Positions 1 through 6,631 of a stretch of DNA of 14,738 nucleotides are shown here, piece after piece; the stretch's first letter is position 1, and the number at the start of each line of letters is the position of its first letter. The position numbers and the translations under genes were made by a program. This stretch comes from JBEGQX01 sp041180805 (lineage in GTDB: Bacteria; Planctomycetota; Planctomycetia; Gemmatales; Gemmataceae). The DNA lies in NCBI GenBank assembly GCA_041180805.1, contig JBEGQX010000130.1:1-14738 (forward strand), in the 5' to 3' direction. The notes under the pieces are model-generated. The model was not told the DNA's origin and did not search any database. It worked only from the letters and a program-made list of their open reading frames with translations.

Positions 1-1
1 A

Positions 2-103
2 GATTTGGTAAAGCCCAATGAATTCAAAGTGGTTACTTCCCCTATAATGTCAGAAGACTATAAAGCCTTGCCGATATTAGAATTATGCTGCCATTACTTC
101 TAG
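2..103 (+). CDS. Possible 3' end of an upstream gene (partial, unrecognised)
   Basis: One frame is open from the window edge (codon at 2-4) to a TAG at 101-103, while the other two plus-strand frames are stopped almost at once (TAA near 9, TGA at 19-21, TAA at 61-63). The 33 visible residues contain a plausible protein-like stretch, V-V-T-S-P-I-M-S-E-D-Y-K-A-L-P-I, but no family is recognisable. If real, it overlaps the start of the next gene by 19 nt. That would explain why the next gene has no clear ribosome-binding site: its translation could be coupled to this one. A 33-codon open stretch can also arise by chance, so this is only a candidate. Confidence 0.35.
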   Translation, partial: DLVKPNEFKVVTSPIMSEDYKALPILELCCHYF

Positions 104-2319
104 CATCCATCCTGCTACCCCATTCTGCCCCTGCACCCGCAGAGGACTTGGACTTTTTTGAAAAGAAAATCCGGCCGGTGCTTCTGGAACACTGCATAAA
201 ATGTCATGGGGAATCCAAACAGCAAGGTGGTTTAAGGTTGGACACCAAGTCTCACTTTTTTAAAGGTGGAGACTCCGGCCCTCTCTTCGATGCCAACAAA
301 CCTGCGGATCAAAGCAGGCTTATGAAAGTGCTCCTTTACAATTCCGAAGAGAAAATGCCACCCAAAGGCAAACTTCCTGATCCAATCCTTGCAGACATCC
401 GCACATGGTTGTCCCGCAAGGCACCCTGGCCGGATGAGAACCCCAAGAACATCGCGGCTACCAAGGTCGACTTCTCCTCTCACTGGGCATTTCGAAAGAT
501 CGAAGCCAAGCCTCTTCCAAAAGTTTCAAGAAACGATCTTGGTAAAAGGCCCATGGACAGTTTCATCGAATCCCAACTCGAGGAAAAAGGCCTTTCGCTT
601 TCCCCCGAAGCGGATCGCAGAACCCTTGTGAAAAGGCTTTACTTTGTACTTCTTGGCTTGATACCCACCCCGCAACAAGTGGAGGCTTTCGAGAAAGATA
701 CCCACCCGAACGCCTATGAGAACCTGGTGCGCTCGCTTTTGGATTCCCCACATTTTGGTGAAAGGTGGGCCAGGCATTGGATGGATCTTGCCCGTTACGC
801 CGACAACAAAGGTTACATTGGGGTCGGGGTGGATCGCACCTACCCTTATGCCTACACCTACAGGGATTGGCTGATCAATTCGTTCAATGAAGACCTGCCC
901 TACGACAAATTTGTAATGTACCAACTAGCCGCGGACAATCCCAAGTCGGGTGCCCGCAAGTCGGATCTCGCCGCCATGGGTTTCCTGACCGTGGGCAGAA
1001 GGTTCATCAACAATATTCATGACATTATTGACGACCGAATCGATGTGATTGGCAGAACCACGCAGGGGCTGACGCTTAGCTGTGCAAGATGCCATGACCA
1101 CAAATATGATCCCATTCCAACCAAAGACTATTATTCGCTTTATGCCATCCTTGCCAGCAGCCATGAACCAGGCGATCTTCCAGACTTGGGAATTCAAATG
1201 CAAGGCCCTGAGGGAGAATCATTTCGTGCCGAGCTTTCCAAGCTTGAGGAAGAGAAAAGAAAATTCACCGAAGACAACGCGGAGATGAAGGCAAAGGAAC
1301 CCCGCAAGTTCAGCGAGAAAATCAAACCCTATGACAATCGCATCAAGCAGTTGGTGAACACACATCCTGGTTCCCCGCCAAAGGCAATGGCGCTTTTGGA
1401 TAACGCCAACCCTTCCGAGGGGGTTGTTTTCATTAGGGGAAACCCAGGCAACCGAGGCCCAAAAGTTCCAAGGCAGTATATCGACCTCATCAGCGGTACC
1501 AACAGAAAGCCGGTCGTATCAGGCAGTGGCAGATATGAAATGGCGCAAGCTATCGCAAACCCTGAGAACCCGCTTACTGCAAGAGTCTGGGTCAACCGGG
1601 TTTGGTCTCATGTCTTTGGTTCGCCGCTGGTGAAAACCCCAAGCGATTTTGGAATTCGAAGTGATCCTCCCACCCACCCGGAACTGTTGGACTTCCTGGC
1701 GGGGCAATTTATGCGGCAGGGGTGGTCCACCAAGCAATTGCTGAGGGAACTGCTTATTTCCCAGACATTCCGCCAGACCAGCAATGCCAGTGCCGCATCT
1801 TTAACCAAGGATCCTGAAAACATTCTTCTTGGCCACATGAACCGCCATCGGTTGGATTTCGAAACCATGCACGACAGCCTGTTGCAATTGGCAGGCAAAC
1901 TGAATGAATCGGTTTGCGGCAAAAGCGTGGAGATGTTCGCAGCACCGTTTAACACCCGAAGAGCGCTATACGCCTTCATCGACAGGCAGAACCTGCCCGG
2001 CATCTTACGCACCTTTGATTTCGCACTGCCTGACACACACAGCCCAAAACGATTTGAAACCACGGTGCCCCAACAGGCCCTGTTCATGATGAATTCGCCC
2101 TTTGTGCAGGAACAAGGCCTGGCATTTTCCAAGCGCTTTGAAAATGCCCCGGATGAAGATGCCCGGCTGGTCGCCATGTACCGACAGGCATACCAGCGCC
2201 AGCCCACTAGCGAGGAATTAAGCTCCCTGAAAGAATTCATTGCATCAGGACCTTCCGCGGGATTTTTCCAGATCGCCCAGGTCATGCTGGCCTCCAACGA
2301 ATTCCAATTCATTGACTGA
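85..2319 (+). CDS. PSCyt1/DUF1549/DUF1553 planctomycete cytochrome-type protein
   Basis: A 744-residue exported protein of the family abundant in Planctomycetes. The order is a hydrophobic leader (1-19), a PSCyt1 cytochrome-c-like domain with heme motif CIKCH at 37-41, DUF1549 (about 155-365) and DUF1553 (about 490-725). DUF1549 carries the conserved block starting GERWARHWMDLARYAD near 224 and a second CxxCH, CARCHDHK, at 333-337. DUF1553 carries ENPLTARVWVNRVW near 493 and a RFETTVPQQALFMMNSPF block near 655. A charged, helical, probably coiled-coil linker lies at about 382-425. The biochemical role of the family is unknown; covalent heme binding and electron transfer in the envelope are inferred from the motifs. 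ATG 85 is the only usable start, because an in-frame TAA lies at 61-63. The leader is odd in lacking the usual basic N-terminal residues. No LamG or concanavalin-like insert is present, so it is a compact member. The DUF1501 gene follows after 13 nt. Confidence 0.93.
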   Translation: MLPLLLASILLPHSAPAPAEDLDFFEKKIRPVLLEHCIKCHGESKQQGGLRLDTKSHFFKGGDSGPLFDANKPADQSRLMKVLLYNSEEKMPPKGKLPDPILADIRTWLSRKAPWPDENPKNIAATKVDFSSHWAFRKIEAKPLPKVSRNDLGKRPMDSFIESQLEEKGLSLSPEADRRTLVKRLYFVLLGLIPTPQQVEAFEKDTHPNAYENLVRSLLDSPHFGERWARHWMDLARYADNKGYIGVGVDRTYPYAYTYRDWLINSFNEDLPYDKFVMYQLAADNPKSGARKSDLAAMGFLTVGRRFINNIHDIIDDRIDVIGRTTQGLTLSCARCHDHKYDPIPTKDYYSLYAILASSHEPGDLPDLGIQMQGPEGESFRAELSKLEEEKRKFTEDNAEMKAKEPRKFSEKIKPYDNRIKQLVNTHPGSPPKAMALLDNANPSEGVVFIRGNPGNRGPKVPRQYIDLISGTNRKPVVSGSGRYEMAQAIANPENPLTARVWVNRVWSHVFGSPLVKTPSDFGIRSDPPTHPELLDFLAGQFMRQGWSTKQLLRELLISQTFRQTSNASAASLTKDPENILLGHMNRHRLDFETMHDSLLQLAGKLNESVCGKSVEMFAAPFNTRRALYAFIDRQNLPGILRTFDFALPDTHSPKRFETTVPQQALFMMNSPFVQEQGLAFSKRFENAPDEDARLVAMYRQAYQRQPTSEELSSLKEFIASGPSAGFFQIAQVMLASNEFQFID

Positions 2320-2332
2320 CAGGAATATAACC

Positions 2333-3730
2333 ATGCTCAGCCGAAGGGATATGTTGAAAAGCAGTGGAATGGGAATGGGATCCCTGGCGTTGGGCGGCAT
2401 CCTGCAACAGTCTTATGCTGCCGAGACTTCCCCCCTTCAGGTTAGAAATTCCCATTTTTCACCCAAGGCCAAAAGGATCATTCATCTTTTCATGAATGGC
2501 GGCCCATCCCATGTGGATACCTTTGATCCCAAGCCGTCGCTGGAAAAATATGCCGGTAAAGCCCTTCCCGGGGAGAACCCACGCACCGAACGCAAGACCG
2601 GTGCTGCCTTCCCCAGCCCATTCAAGTTTGAGAAGTACGGTTCCTCCGGCATTGAGGTCAGCGAACTTTTCCATCATACGGCGCAACATATTGATGATAT
2701 GTGCATCATCCGTTCCATGCATGCGGATGTGCCAAATCATGAACCGTCACTGCTTTTGATGAATTGCGGCGAAGCCAGGCTGATTCGTCCCAGCATGGGA
2801 AGCTGGGTTACCTATGGCCTTGGCACCGAAAACCAGAACCTGCCCGGCTTTATTGCCATGTGCCCGGGTGGATATCCCATTCAGGAATCCCAGAACTGGC
2901 AGGCAGGCTTCCTTCCGGGAATTTATCAGGGAACCTACATCGACACCCGCCACACCGAGATCGACAAGCTTATCGAGAATATCCGCAACAAACAGCTCGC
3001 CACACCCCAGCAACGCAAACAAGTGGATTTGTTGCAAAAGCTCAACTCAATACATGCGGAAAAACGCCCCGAGGAAAAACGGCTGGAATCCCGCATCCAA
3101 TCGTTCGAACTGGCCTATCGCATGCAAATGGACGCCGCCGATGCCTTCGATGTCACCCGGGAACCAAAGCATGTTTTGGATATGTATGGCCCCGGTGTGC
3201 AGGCCAGGCAGATACTCATTGCCAGGAGACTGCTCGAACGCGGGGTGCGTTTCGTACAAGTGTGGCATGGCGCAGGTCAGCCCTGGGACAGCCATGATGA
3301 TATAGAGCTAAACCATCGGAGGCTGGCAAAGGAATGCGACAGAGCCATCTGGGCTTTGCTTGCCGACTTGAAGCAGCGAGGAATGTTCGAGGACACCCTG
3401 GTGGTTTGGGGCGGTGAGTTTGGCAGAACTCCCACGGTGGAACTTCCAACCCCGGGTGCCAATGCGGGCAAGATCAATGGTCGCGACCATAATCATCATG
3501 GCTTCTCCATGTGGATGGCAGGCGGTGGTGTAAAGGGTGGAACCGTTGTGGGAGCAACCGACGAATTTGGATTTGCAGCGGCAGAAAACAAAGTTCATGT
3601 ACACGACCTGCACGCAACCATCATGCAATTATTGGGGTTTGACCACGAGAAGTTCACCTATCGGTACGCAGGGCGTGACTTCAGGCTGACAGATGTCCAT
3701 GGCAGGGTGGTCAAGGAAATCCTTGCCTGA
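2333..3730 (+). CDS. DUF1501 family protein with Tat signal
   Basis: A 465-residue protein of the DUF1501 family, which belongs to the alkaline phosphatase/sulfatase-like fold. The N-terminus reads M-L-S-R-R-D-M-L-K and then a hydrophobic stretch ending in a Y-A-A-E site, a typical twin-arginine export signal, so the protein is probably exported folded. Family blocks visible are NGGPSHVDTFDPKP (from 55), GGEFGRTP (360-367), GRDHNHHG (383-390), and a C-terminal HVHDLHATIMQLLGFDH block. The Asp/His residues in these blocks sit where metal ligands lie in the superfamily, but the reaction is not established. The frame stays open upstream to 2240, inside the previous gene, but ATG 2333 is chosen because AGGA at 2321-2324 is correctly spaced and the Tat motif starts immediately. 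The gene lies 13 nt after the PSCyt1/DUF1553 gene. This pairing recurs in planctomycete genomes and implies that the two proteins work together. Confidence 0.93.
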   Translation: MLSRRDMLKSSGMGMGSLALGGILQQSYAAETSPLQVRNSHFSPKAKRIIHLFMNGGPSHVDTFDPKPSLEKYAGKALPGENPRTERKTGAAFPSPFKFEKYGSSGIEVSELFHHTAQHIDDMCIIRSMHADVPNHEPSLLLMNCGEARLIRPSMGSWVTYGLGTENQNLPGFIAMCPGGYPIQESQNWQAGFLPGIYQGTYIDTRHTEIDKLIENIRNKQLATPQQRKQVDLLQKLNSIHAEKRPEEKRLESRIQSFELAYRMQMDAADAFDVTREPKHVLDMYGPGVQARQILIARRLLERGVRFVQVWHGAGQPWDSHDDIELNHRRLAKECDRAIWALLADLKQRGMFEDTLVVWGGEFGRTPTVELPTPGANAGKINGRDHNHHGFSMWMAGGGVKGGTVVGATDEFGFAAAENKVHVHDLHATIMQLLGFDHEKFTYRYAGRDFRLTDVHGRVVKEILA

Positions 3731-3764
3731 TTCCTCCTTGCCCCGTGATGCCATACTGCCCAGA

Positions 3765-4457
3765 ATGAGTCTTGTGGAAGTAAGCCCGATAATTCAGAGC
3801 AAACAGCCCATGGACGAAGAACCAGAATTGCCCCGCAGTCGGATGGAAGTTGTCATCCTTGCAGTAATCGTGGAAGGCGGGCTGGTCCTGGGAGCTTATC
3901 CCCTGGGGTGGATGCTTGGATCGCATCCTCTGGAACATTTCCGGTACCAATCTTCGGATCTTGGCTGGGGAATCCTGGCCACACTGCCTTTGATCCCCCT
4001 GTTTTTAATGCTGATTCATTTGCGATTTGGGTTTCTGGAACCTCTAAGAAAAATCAGCCTGCACACCCTTCGCCCCATGATGTCTCCATGCACCATGGTG
4101 GACCTGATAGGAATCAGCCTGCTTGCCGGTGTTGGCGAGGAAATGATATTTCGAGGGGTCATTCAAGGTTGGCTCGCCAAGGATACTCCCATTTGGAGTG
4201 CCATCCTTGCCTCCAGCATTTCCTTTGGATTCATGCATTCGCTGACACCCGCTTATTTCCTGCTGGCAACAGTGATGGGGGTATACCTTGGCTGGCTTTA
4301 CCATTGGACAGGAAACTTGCTGGCACCCATGATGGTTCATTTTCTTTATGATGCCATCGCGTTGATCTACATCACCAGAATCTGGAACCCGCCTGATGCC
4401 CCGGTATTGCAGGAGTTTTTCCCGGAAGGTGAAGGGGAAGATACGCCGGACGATTGA
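3765..4457 (+). CDS. CPBP-family intramembrane glutamic endopeptidase (CAAX protease-like)
   Basis: About 230 residues, strongly hydrophobic with several predicted membrane spans (roughly 28-50, 63-87, 111-124, 140-157 and 164-205). The three CPBP (PF02517, Rce1-like) active-site motifs are intact: EExxxR as E125-E126-M-I-F-R130, FxxxH as F154-G-F-M-H158, and HxxxD as H192-F-L-Y-D196. Family members are membrane-embedded proteases; in bacteria their substrates are mostly unknown, with roles in bacteriocin immunity or processing of membrane proteins. The start is uncertain. The frame is open from 3693, inside the DUF1501 gene, and ATG 3765 or ATG 3810 are both possible, neither with a good Shine-Dalgarno sequence. 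ATG 3765 is preferred because it leaves a 34-nt gap after the DUF1501 stop. The C-terminal tail is acidic (E-G-E-G-E-D-T-P-D-D). Same-strand proximity suggests cotranscription with the two upstream genes. Confidence 0.88.
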   Translation: MSLVEVSPIIQSKQPMDEEPELPRSRMEVVILAVIVEGGLVLGAYPLGWMLGSHPLEHFRYQSSDLGWGILATLPLIPLFLMLIHLRFGFLEPLRKISLHTLRPMMSPCTMVDLIGISLLAGVGEEMIFRGVIQGWLAKDTPIWSAILASSISFGFMHSLTPAYFLLATVMGVYLGWLYHWTGNLLAPMMVHFLYDAIALIYITRIWNPPDAPVLQEFFPEGEGEDTPDD

Positions 4458-4465
4458 AGTTTTAA

Positions 4466-5641
4466 TCAGTGGGTATCCGCGAACAATCTGGTAATCACCC
4501 AATCTGCCAGTGGTCGTCCTTTGCGGCTAAGCCTCAACCTCTGGCCATCATCCAGCAAAAGGCCTTGCTCCACGAGTTTGTTTTTTTCCACACCCGCAAT
4601 CTGATCCAAATCGTAACCAGTACGCTGCAGGAATTCCGGTCTTGATGCGCCCTCCATTCTGCGCATGTTCAATCCCAGTGTTTCGCGGGCCTCCTCACGG
4701 GACTCGAGTTGCTCGGATTGAAAGGCCGCATCCTCGCCCAAAGTGGCCTTGCGAATGTAGGCTGTAAGATCTCTGCTGTTTACCGAGCGAACACCCGCCA
4801 CATACTTTGCCGCACCCATGCCAAAACCCCAATAGGCATGATTGGCCCAGTAAACCTGGTTATGCACACAACGCCATCCCGGCCGGGCAAAGCTGGAAAT
4901 CTCGTAGTGTTCAAAGCCTTTTTCTTCCAGCAGATCCATGGCCAACTCGTATTGGTCCAGTTCCTCACTTTCCCCCAGGGGGATTAGGTCGCCCCGGTTC
5001 ATCTTCTTCCAAAGCGGGGTACCCTTCTCGTAGGTAAGACCATAGGTGGAAATGTGAGCTGGTTTGAAATCCAGTGCGGTTTGAAGATCAGATTTCCACA
5101 TATCAAGGGTCATACCGGCCGAACCAAAGATGAGGTCAAGGCTAAGATTTTTCAAACCCAGCGCGTGGGCATTATCGATGGCACGCCTTACCTGGGCGGG
5201 ATCATGCCTGCGATCCAGAAACTGTAACACCGGCTGATGGAAAGACTGAACTCCCAGGCTTAAACGGGTAAGCCCACCTTGAAACAAAACCCGCAATCGA
5301 TCCAGGTCGCAATCATCCGGATTGGCCTCGATGGAAAATTCCCCTCCGGGCAGAAGCGGCAGCCATTCCCTGAGCATTGAAATCAGGCGTTCCAACTGTG
5401 CGGGGGAAAGCTGCGTCGGGGTGCCACCACCCAGGAACCAAGTCTTCACCGGGCAGGGTTTGCCAAGGGTTCGCAACTCGTTCTCCAGTGCAGTCAAGTA
5501 ATCTTCCCTGAGGTCATCCCTACCGGTGGCAATGGCAAAGTCGCAGTAGCTGCAATGATGGGCGCAAAAAGGAATGTGCACATACGCTGCACCCGGCCAT
5601 CTCCAAGGTGGGGCATTTTTTTGATTTTCACCCTTGTTCAA
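4466..5641 (-). CDS. hemW: Radical SAM heme chaperone HemW
   Basis: A protein of 391 residues from the preferred start. It has the radical-SAM signature CAHHCSYC (cysteines at 26, 30 and 33) directly after YVHIPF, then GGGTPT at 71-76, an S-I-E-A-N-P-D block, and the HemW C-terminal domain. The motif HNQVYW (260-265) matches HNxxYW, the heme-binding motif that separates HemW from the true coproporphyrinogen dehydrogenase HemN. The protein is therefore predicted to bind heme and a 4Fe-4S cluster and to deliver heme to target proteins, not to make protoporphyrinogen. Start choice: the frame is open to a TTG at 5686, with an ATG at 5665, but neither has a ribosome-binding site. A TTG at 5641 is preceded by a purine-rich GGGGGAGGAAAG with 3 nt before the codon, and gives the short N-terminus typical of HemW. 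The gene meets the CPBP gene tail to tail with 8 nt between stops. Confidence 0.93.
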   Translation of the reverse strand: MNKGENQKNAPPWRWPGAAYVHIPFCAHHCSYCDFAIATGRDDLREDYLTALENELRTLGKPCPVKTWFLGGGTPTQLSPAQLERLISMLREWLPLLPGGEFSIEANPDDCDLDRLRVLFQGGLTRLSLGVQSFHQPVLQFLDRRHDPAQVRRAIDNAHALGLKNLSLDLIFGSAGMTLDMWKSDLQTALDFKPAHISTYGLTYEKGTPLWKKMNRGDLIPLGESEELDQYELAMDLLEEKGFEHYEISSFARPGWRCVHNQVYWANHAYWGFGMGAAKYVAGVRSVNSRDLTAYIRKATLGEDAAFQSEQLESREEARETLGLNMRRMEGASRPEFLQRTGYDLDQIAGVEKNKLVEQGLLLDDGQRLRLSRKGRPLADWVITRLFADTH

Positions 5642-5643
5642 GT

Positions 5644-5656
5644 CTTTCCTCCCCCG
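5644..5656 (-). promoter_or_regulatory. Strong Shine-Dalgarno that decides the hemW start
   Basis: Read on the minus strand, GGGGGAGGAAAG is followed by AC and then TTG at 5641-5639. This is the best ribosome-binding sequence near the 5' end of hemW. It lies inside the open frame that would be used by the TTG at 5686 or the ATG at 5665, which argues that those upstream codons are not the true start. The strength of the match is seen directly; its use is inferred. Confidence 0.55.
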
Positions 5657-5719
5657 AACGGTCATCGTACCATAGGATGATTCCAAGTTTACTTTAGGGC
5701 ATTTGCGGGAGATTGCTTC

Positions 5720-6502
5720 ATGAAGCTTGCAGGAAAAGTGGCGTTAGTAACCGGTGCATCCTCTGGGATTGGCAAGGCAGGAGCCATCGCCCTGGCCCGT
5801 GAGGGAGCTGATATCGCCCTGAATTACCTTACCATGGAAGAATCCGCCCTTGATGCAAAAAAACAGATCGAGGCCCTGGGAAGAAAATGCCTGCTCTACA
5901 AGGTGGACATTGTGGACCAGCAAGCCGTGGAAAACATGGTAGCGGATGTGGTGAAGCATTATTCTCACATAGATGTCCTGGTTTCCAGCGCGGTATATAG
6001 CGACCGCGAAATGTTCCATGTTGCAGACATGAAAGGGTTTCACAAGACCATCGATGTCACCATGTGGGGCGCGTTTCATGTGCTGCGTGCGGTAACACCA
6101 CACATGATTGAGAGAAAACAAGGTGGCAGCGTGGTGATTGTCAGTTCGCCCCATGCGGTGGTGCCCTATCCTTCCTGCATGGCATACAACATGGCCAAAG
6201 CCGGCTTGGACATGATGGCAAAAACCGCCGCCATTGAACTGATCCGTCACAAGATTCGGGTGAACACCATTTACCCAGGCTGGACGGATACCCCCGGTGA
6301 ACGCAAATTCTTCACCGAGGACACCCTGCAAAAGGCGGGTTCTTTTCTCCCCATGGGTAGGCTTGCAAAACCCGAGGAAATCGCGCGGGGCATTGTGTTC
6401 CTGGCAGACCCGGCTTCGGAATACATGACCGGTAGCCTCATCACCATTGATGGCGGTGGCATGCTACCGTGGTGGAGCAAGCGTGGCACAGGAGACTTCT
6501 AA
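5720..6502 (+). CDS. SDR family NAD(P)-dependent oxidoreductase (FabG/glucose dehydrogenase-like) with atypical core motifs
   Basis: A 260-residue classical short-chain dehydrogenase with the usual family length. The cofactor-binding T-G-A-S-S-G-I-G lies at 11-18, followed by a Rossmann fold. The catalytic residues are visible as S142/S143, Y156 and K160 (Y-N-M-A-K), followed by an R-V-N-T-I-Y-P-G block and a C-terminal G-S-L-I-T-I-D-G-G-G. Two otherwise near-constant features are altered. The N-N-A-G motif after beta-4 reads S-S-A-V (89-92), and the Asn of the catalytic tetrad, normally in V-N-x-x-G, aligns with T114 in D-V-T-M-W-G. The enzyme probably still binds NAD(P), but the substrate cannot be told from sequence. 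A G-G-G-A-G-A ribosome-binding sequence at 5708-5713 supports ATG 5720. The gene is divergent from hemW and is followed by a terminator-like hairpin, so it is probably transcribed alone. Confidence 0.9.
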   Translation: MKLAGKVALVTGASSGIGKAGAIALAREGADIALNYLTMEESALDAKKQIEALGRKCLLYKVDIVDQQAVENMVADVVKHYSHIDVLVSSAVYSDREMFHVADMKGFHKTIDVTMWGAFHVLRAVTPHMIERKQGGSVVIVSSPHAVVPYPSCMAYNMAKAGLDMMAKTAAIELIRHKIRVNTIYPGWTDTPGERKFFTEDTLQKAGSFLPMGRLAKPEEIARGIVFLADPASEYMTGSLITIDGGGMLPWWSKRGTGDF

Positions 6503-6524
6503 TCGTTTCCTCACAGATTTCCCC

Positions 6525-6561
6525 AACGGCCTGAATTCCCATGTTGTGAATTTGGGCCGTT
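6525..6561 (+). terminator. Terminator-like hairpin after the SDR gene
   Basis: AACGGCC (6525-6531) pairs with GGCCGTT (6555-6561), and AATTC (6534-6538) pairs with GAATT (6548-6552). The two bases between the arms on each side (TG and TG) can form U-G wobble pairs in RNA, giving a continuous stem of 14 pairs around a 9-nt loop. It starts 22 nt after the SDR stop. The downstream sequence (CCTGTTAGCTTTATTTC) is T-rich but lacks a true run of Us, so it may be a weak or factor-assisted terminator, or an RNA-stabilising 3' hairpin. Confidence 0.55.
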
Positions 6562-6631
6562 CCTGTTAGCTTTATTTCAACGATATAACCCTTCTTGCCA
6601 CTGGATGGCGGGTATTCATTTGGAGTGAAGC
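6562..6631 (+). promoter_or_regulatory. Leader and possible promoter region of the lysine-rich exported protein
   Basis: The stretch between the hairpin and ATG 6632 contains ATATAAC at 6583-6589, a 5-of-6 match to a -10 box, but no good -35 box at the right distance. A T-G-G-A-G ribosome-binding sequence lies about 8-12 nt before the ATG. Because the upstream gene ends in a hairpin, a separate promoter here is likely, but its exact position is a guess. Confidence 0.25.

Noticed and set aside
43..48. Perfect TATAAT -10 box upstream of the cytochrome-type gene
   Set aside because: No -35 element at 16-18 nt (the sequence there is GAATTC-like), and the hexamer may lie inside the coding end of an upstream gene.
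1608..2312. 234-codon open frame on the minus strand
   Set aside because: Lies fully antisense to the conserved DUF1553 domain, has no recognisable domain, and looks like a shadow of the real gene's codon pattern.
2764..3297. 177- and 163-codon open frames in the other plus-strand frames
   Set aside because: Both lie inside the DUF1501 gene, whose frame carries the conserved family blocks; no independent start signal or domain.
4466..5641. HemN (oxygen-independent coproporphyrinogen III oxidase) as the identity
   Set aside because: The HNxxYW heme-binding motif and the short N-terminus before the CxxxCxxC cluster fit HemW, a heme chaperone, instead.
5744..6331. 195-codon open frame on the minus strand opposite the SDR gene
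   Set aside because: Antisense to clear SDR motifs; the His/Gly-rich translation is typical of a reverse-frame shadow.
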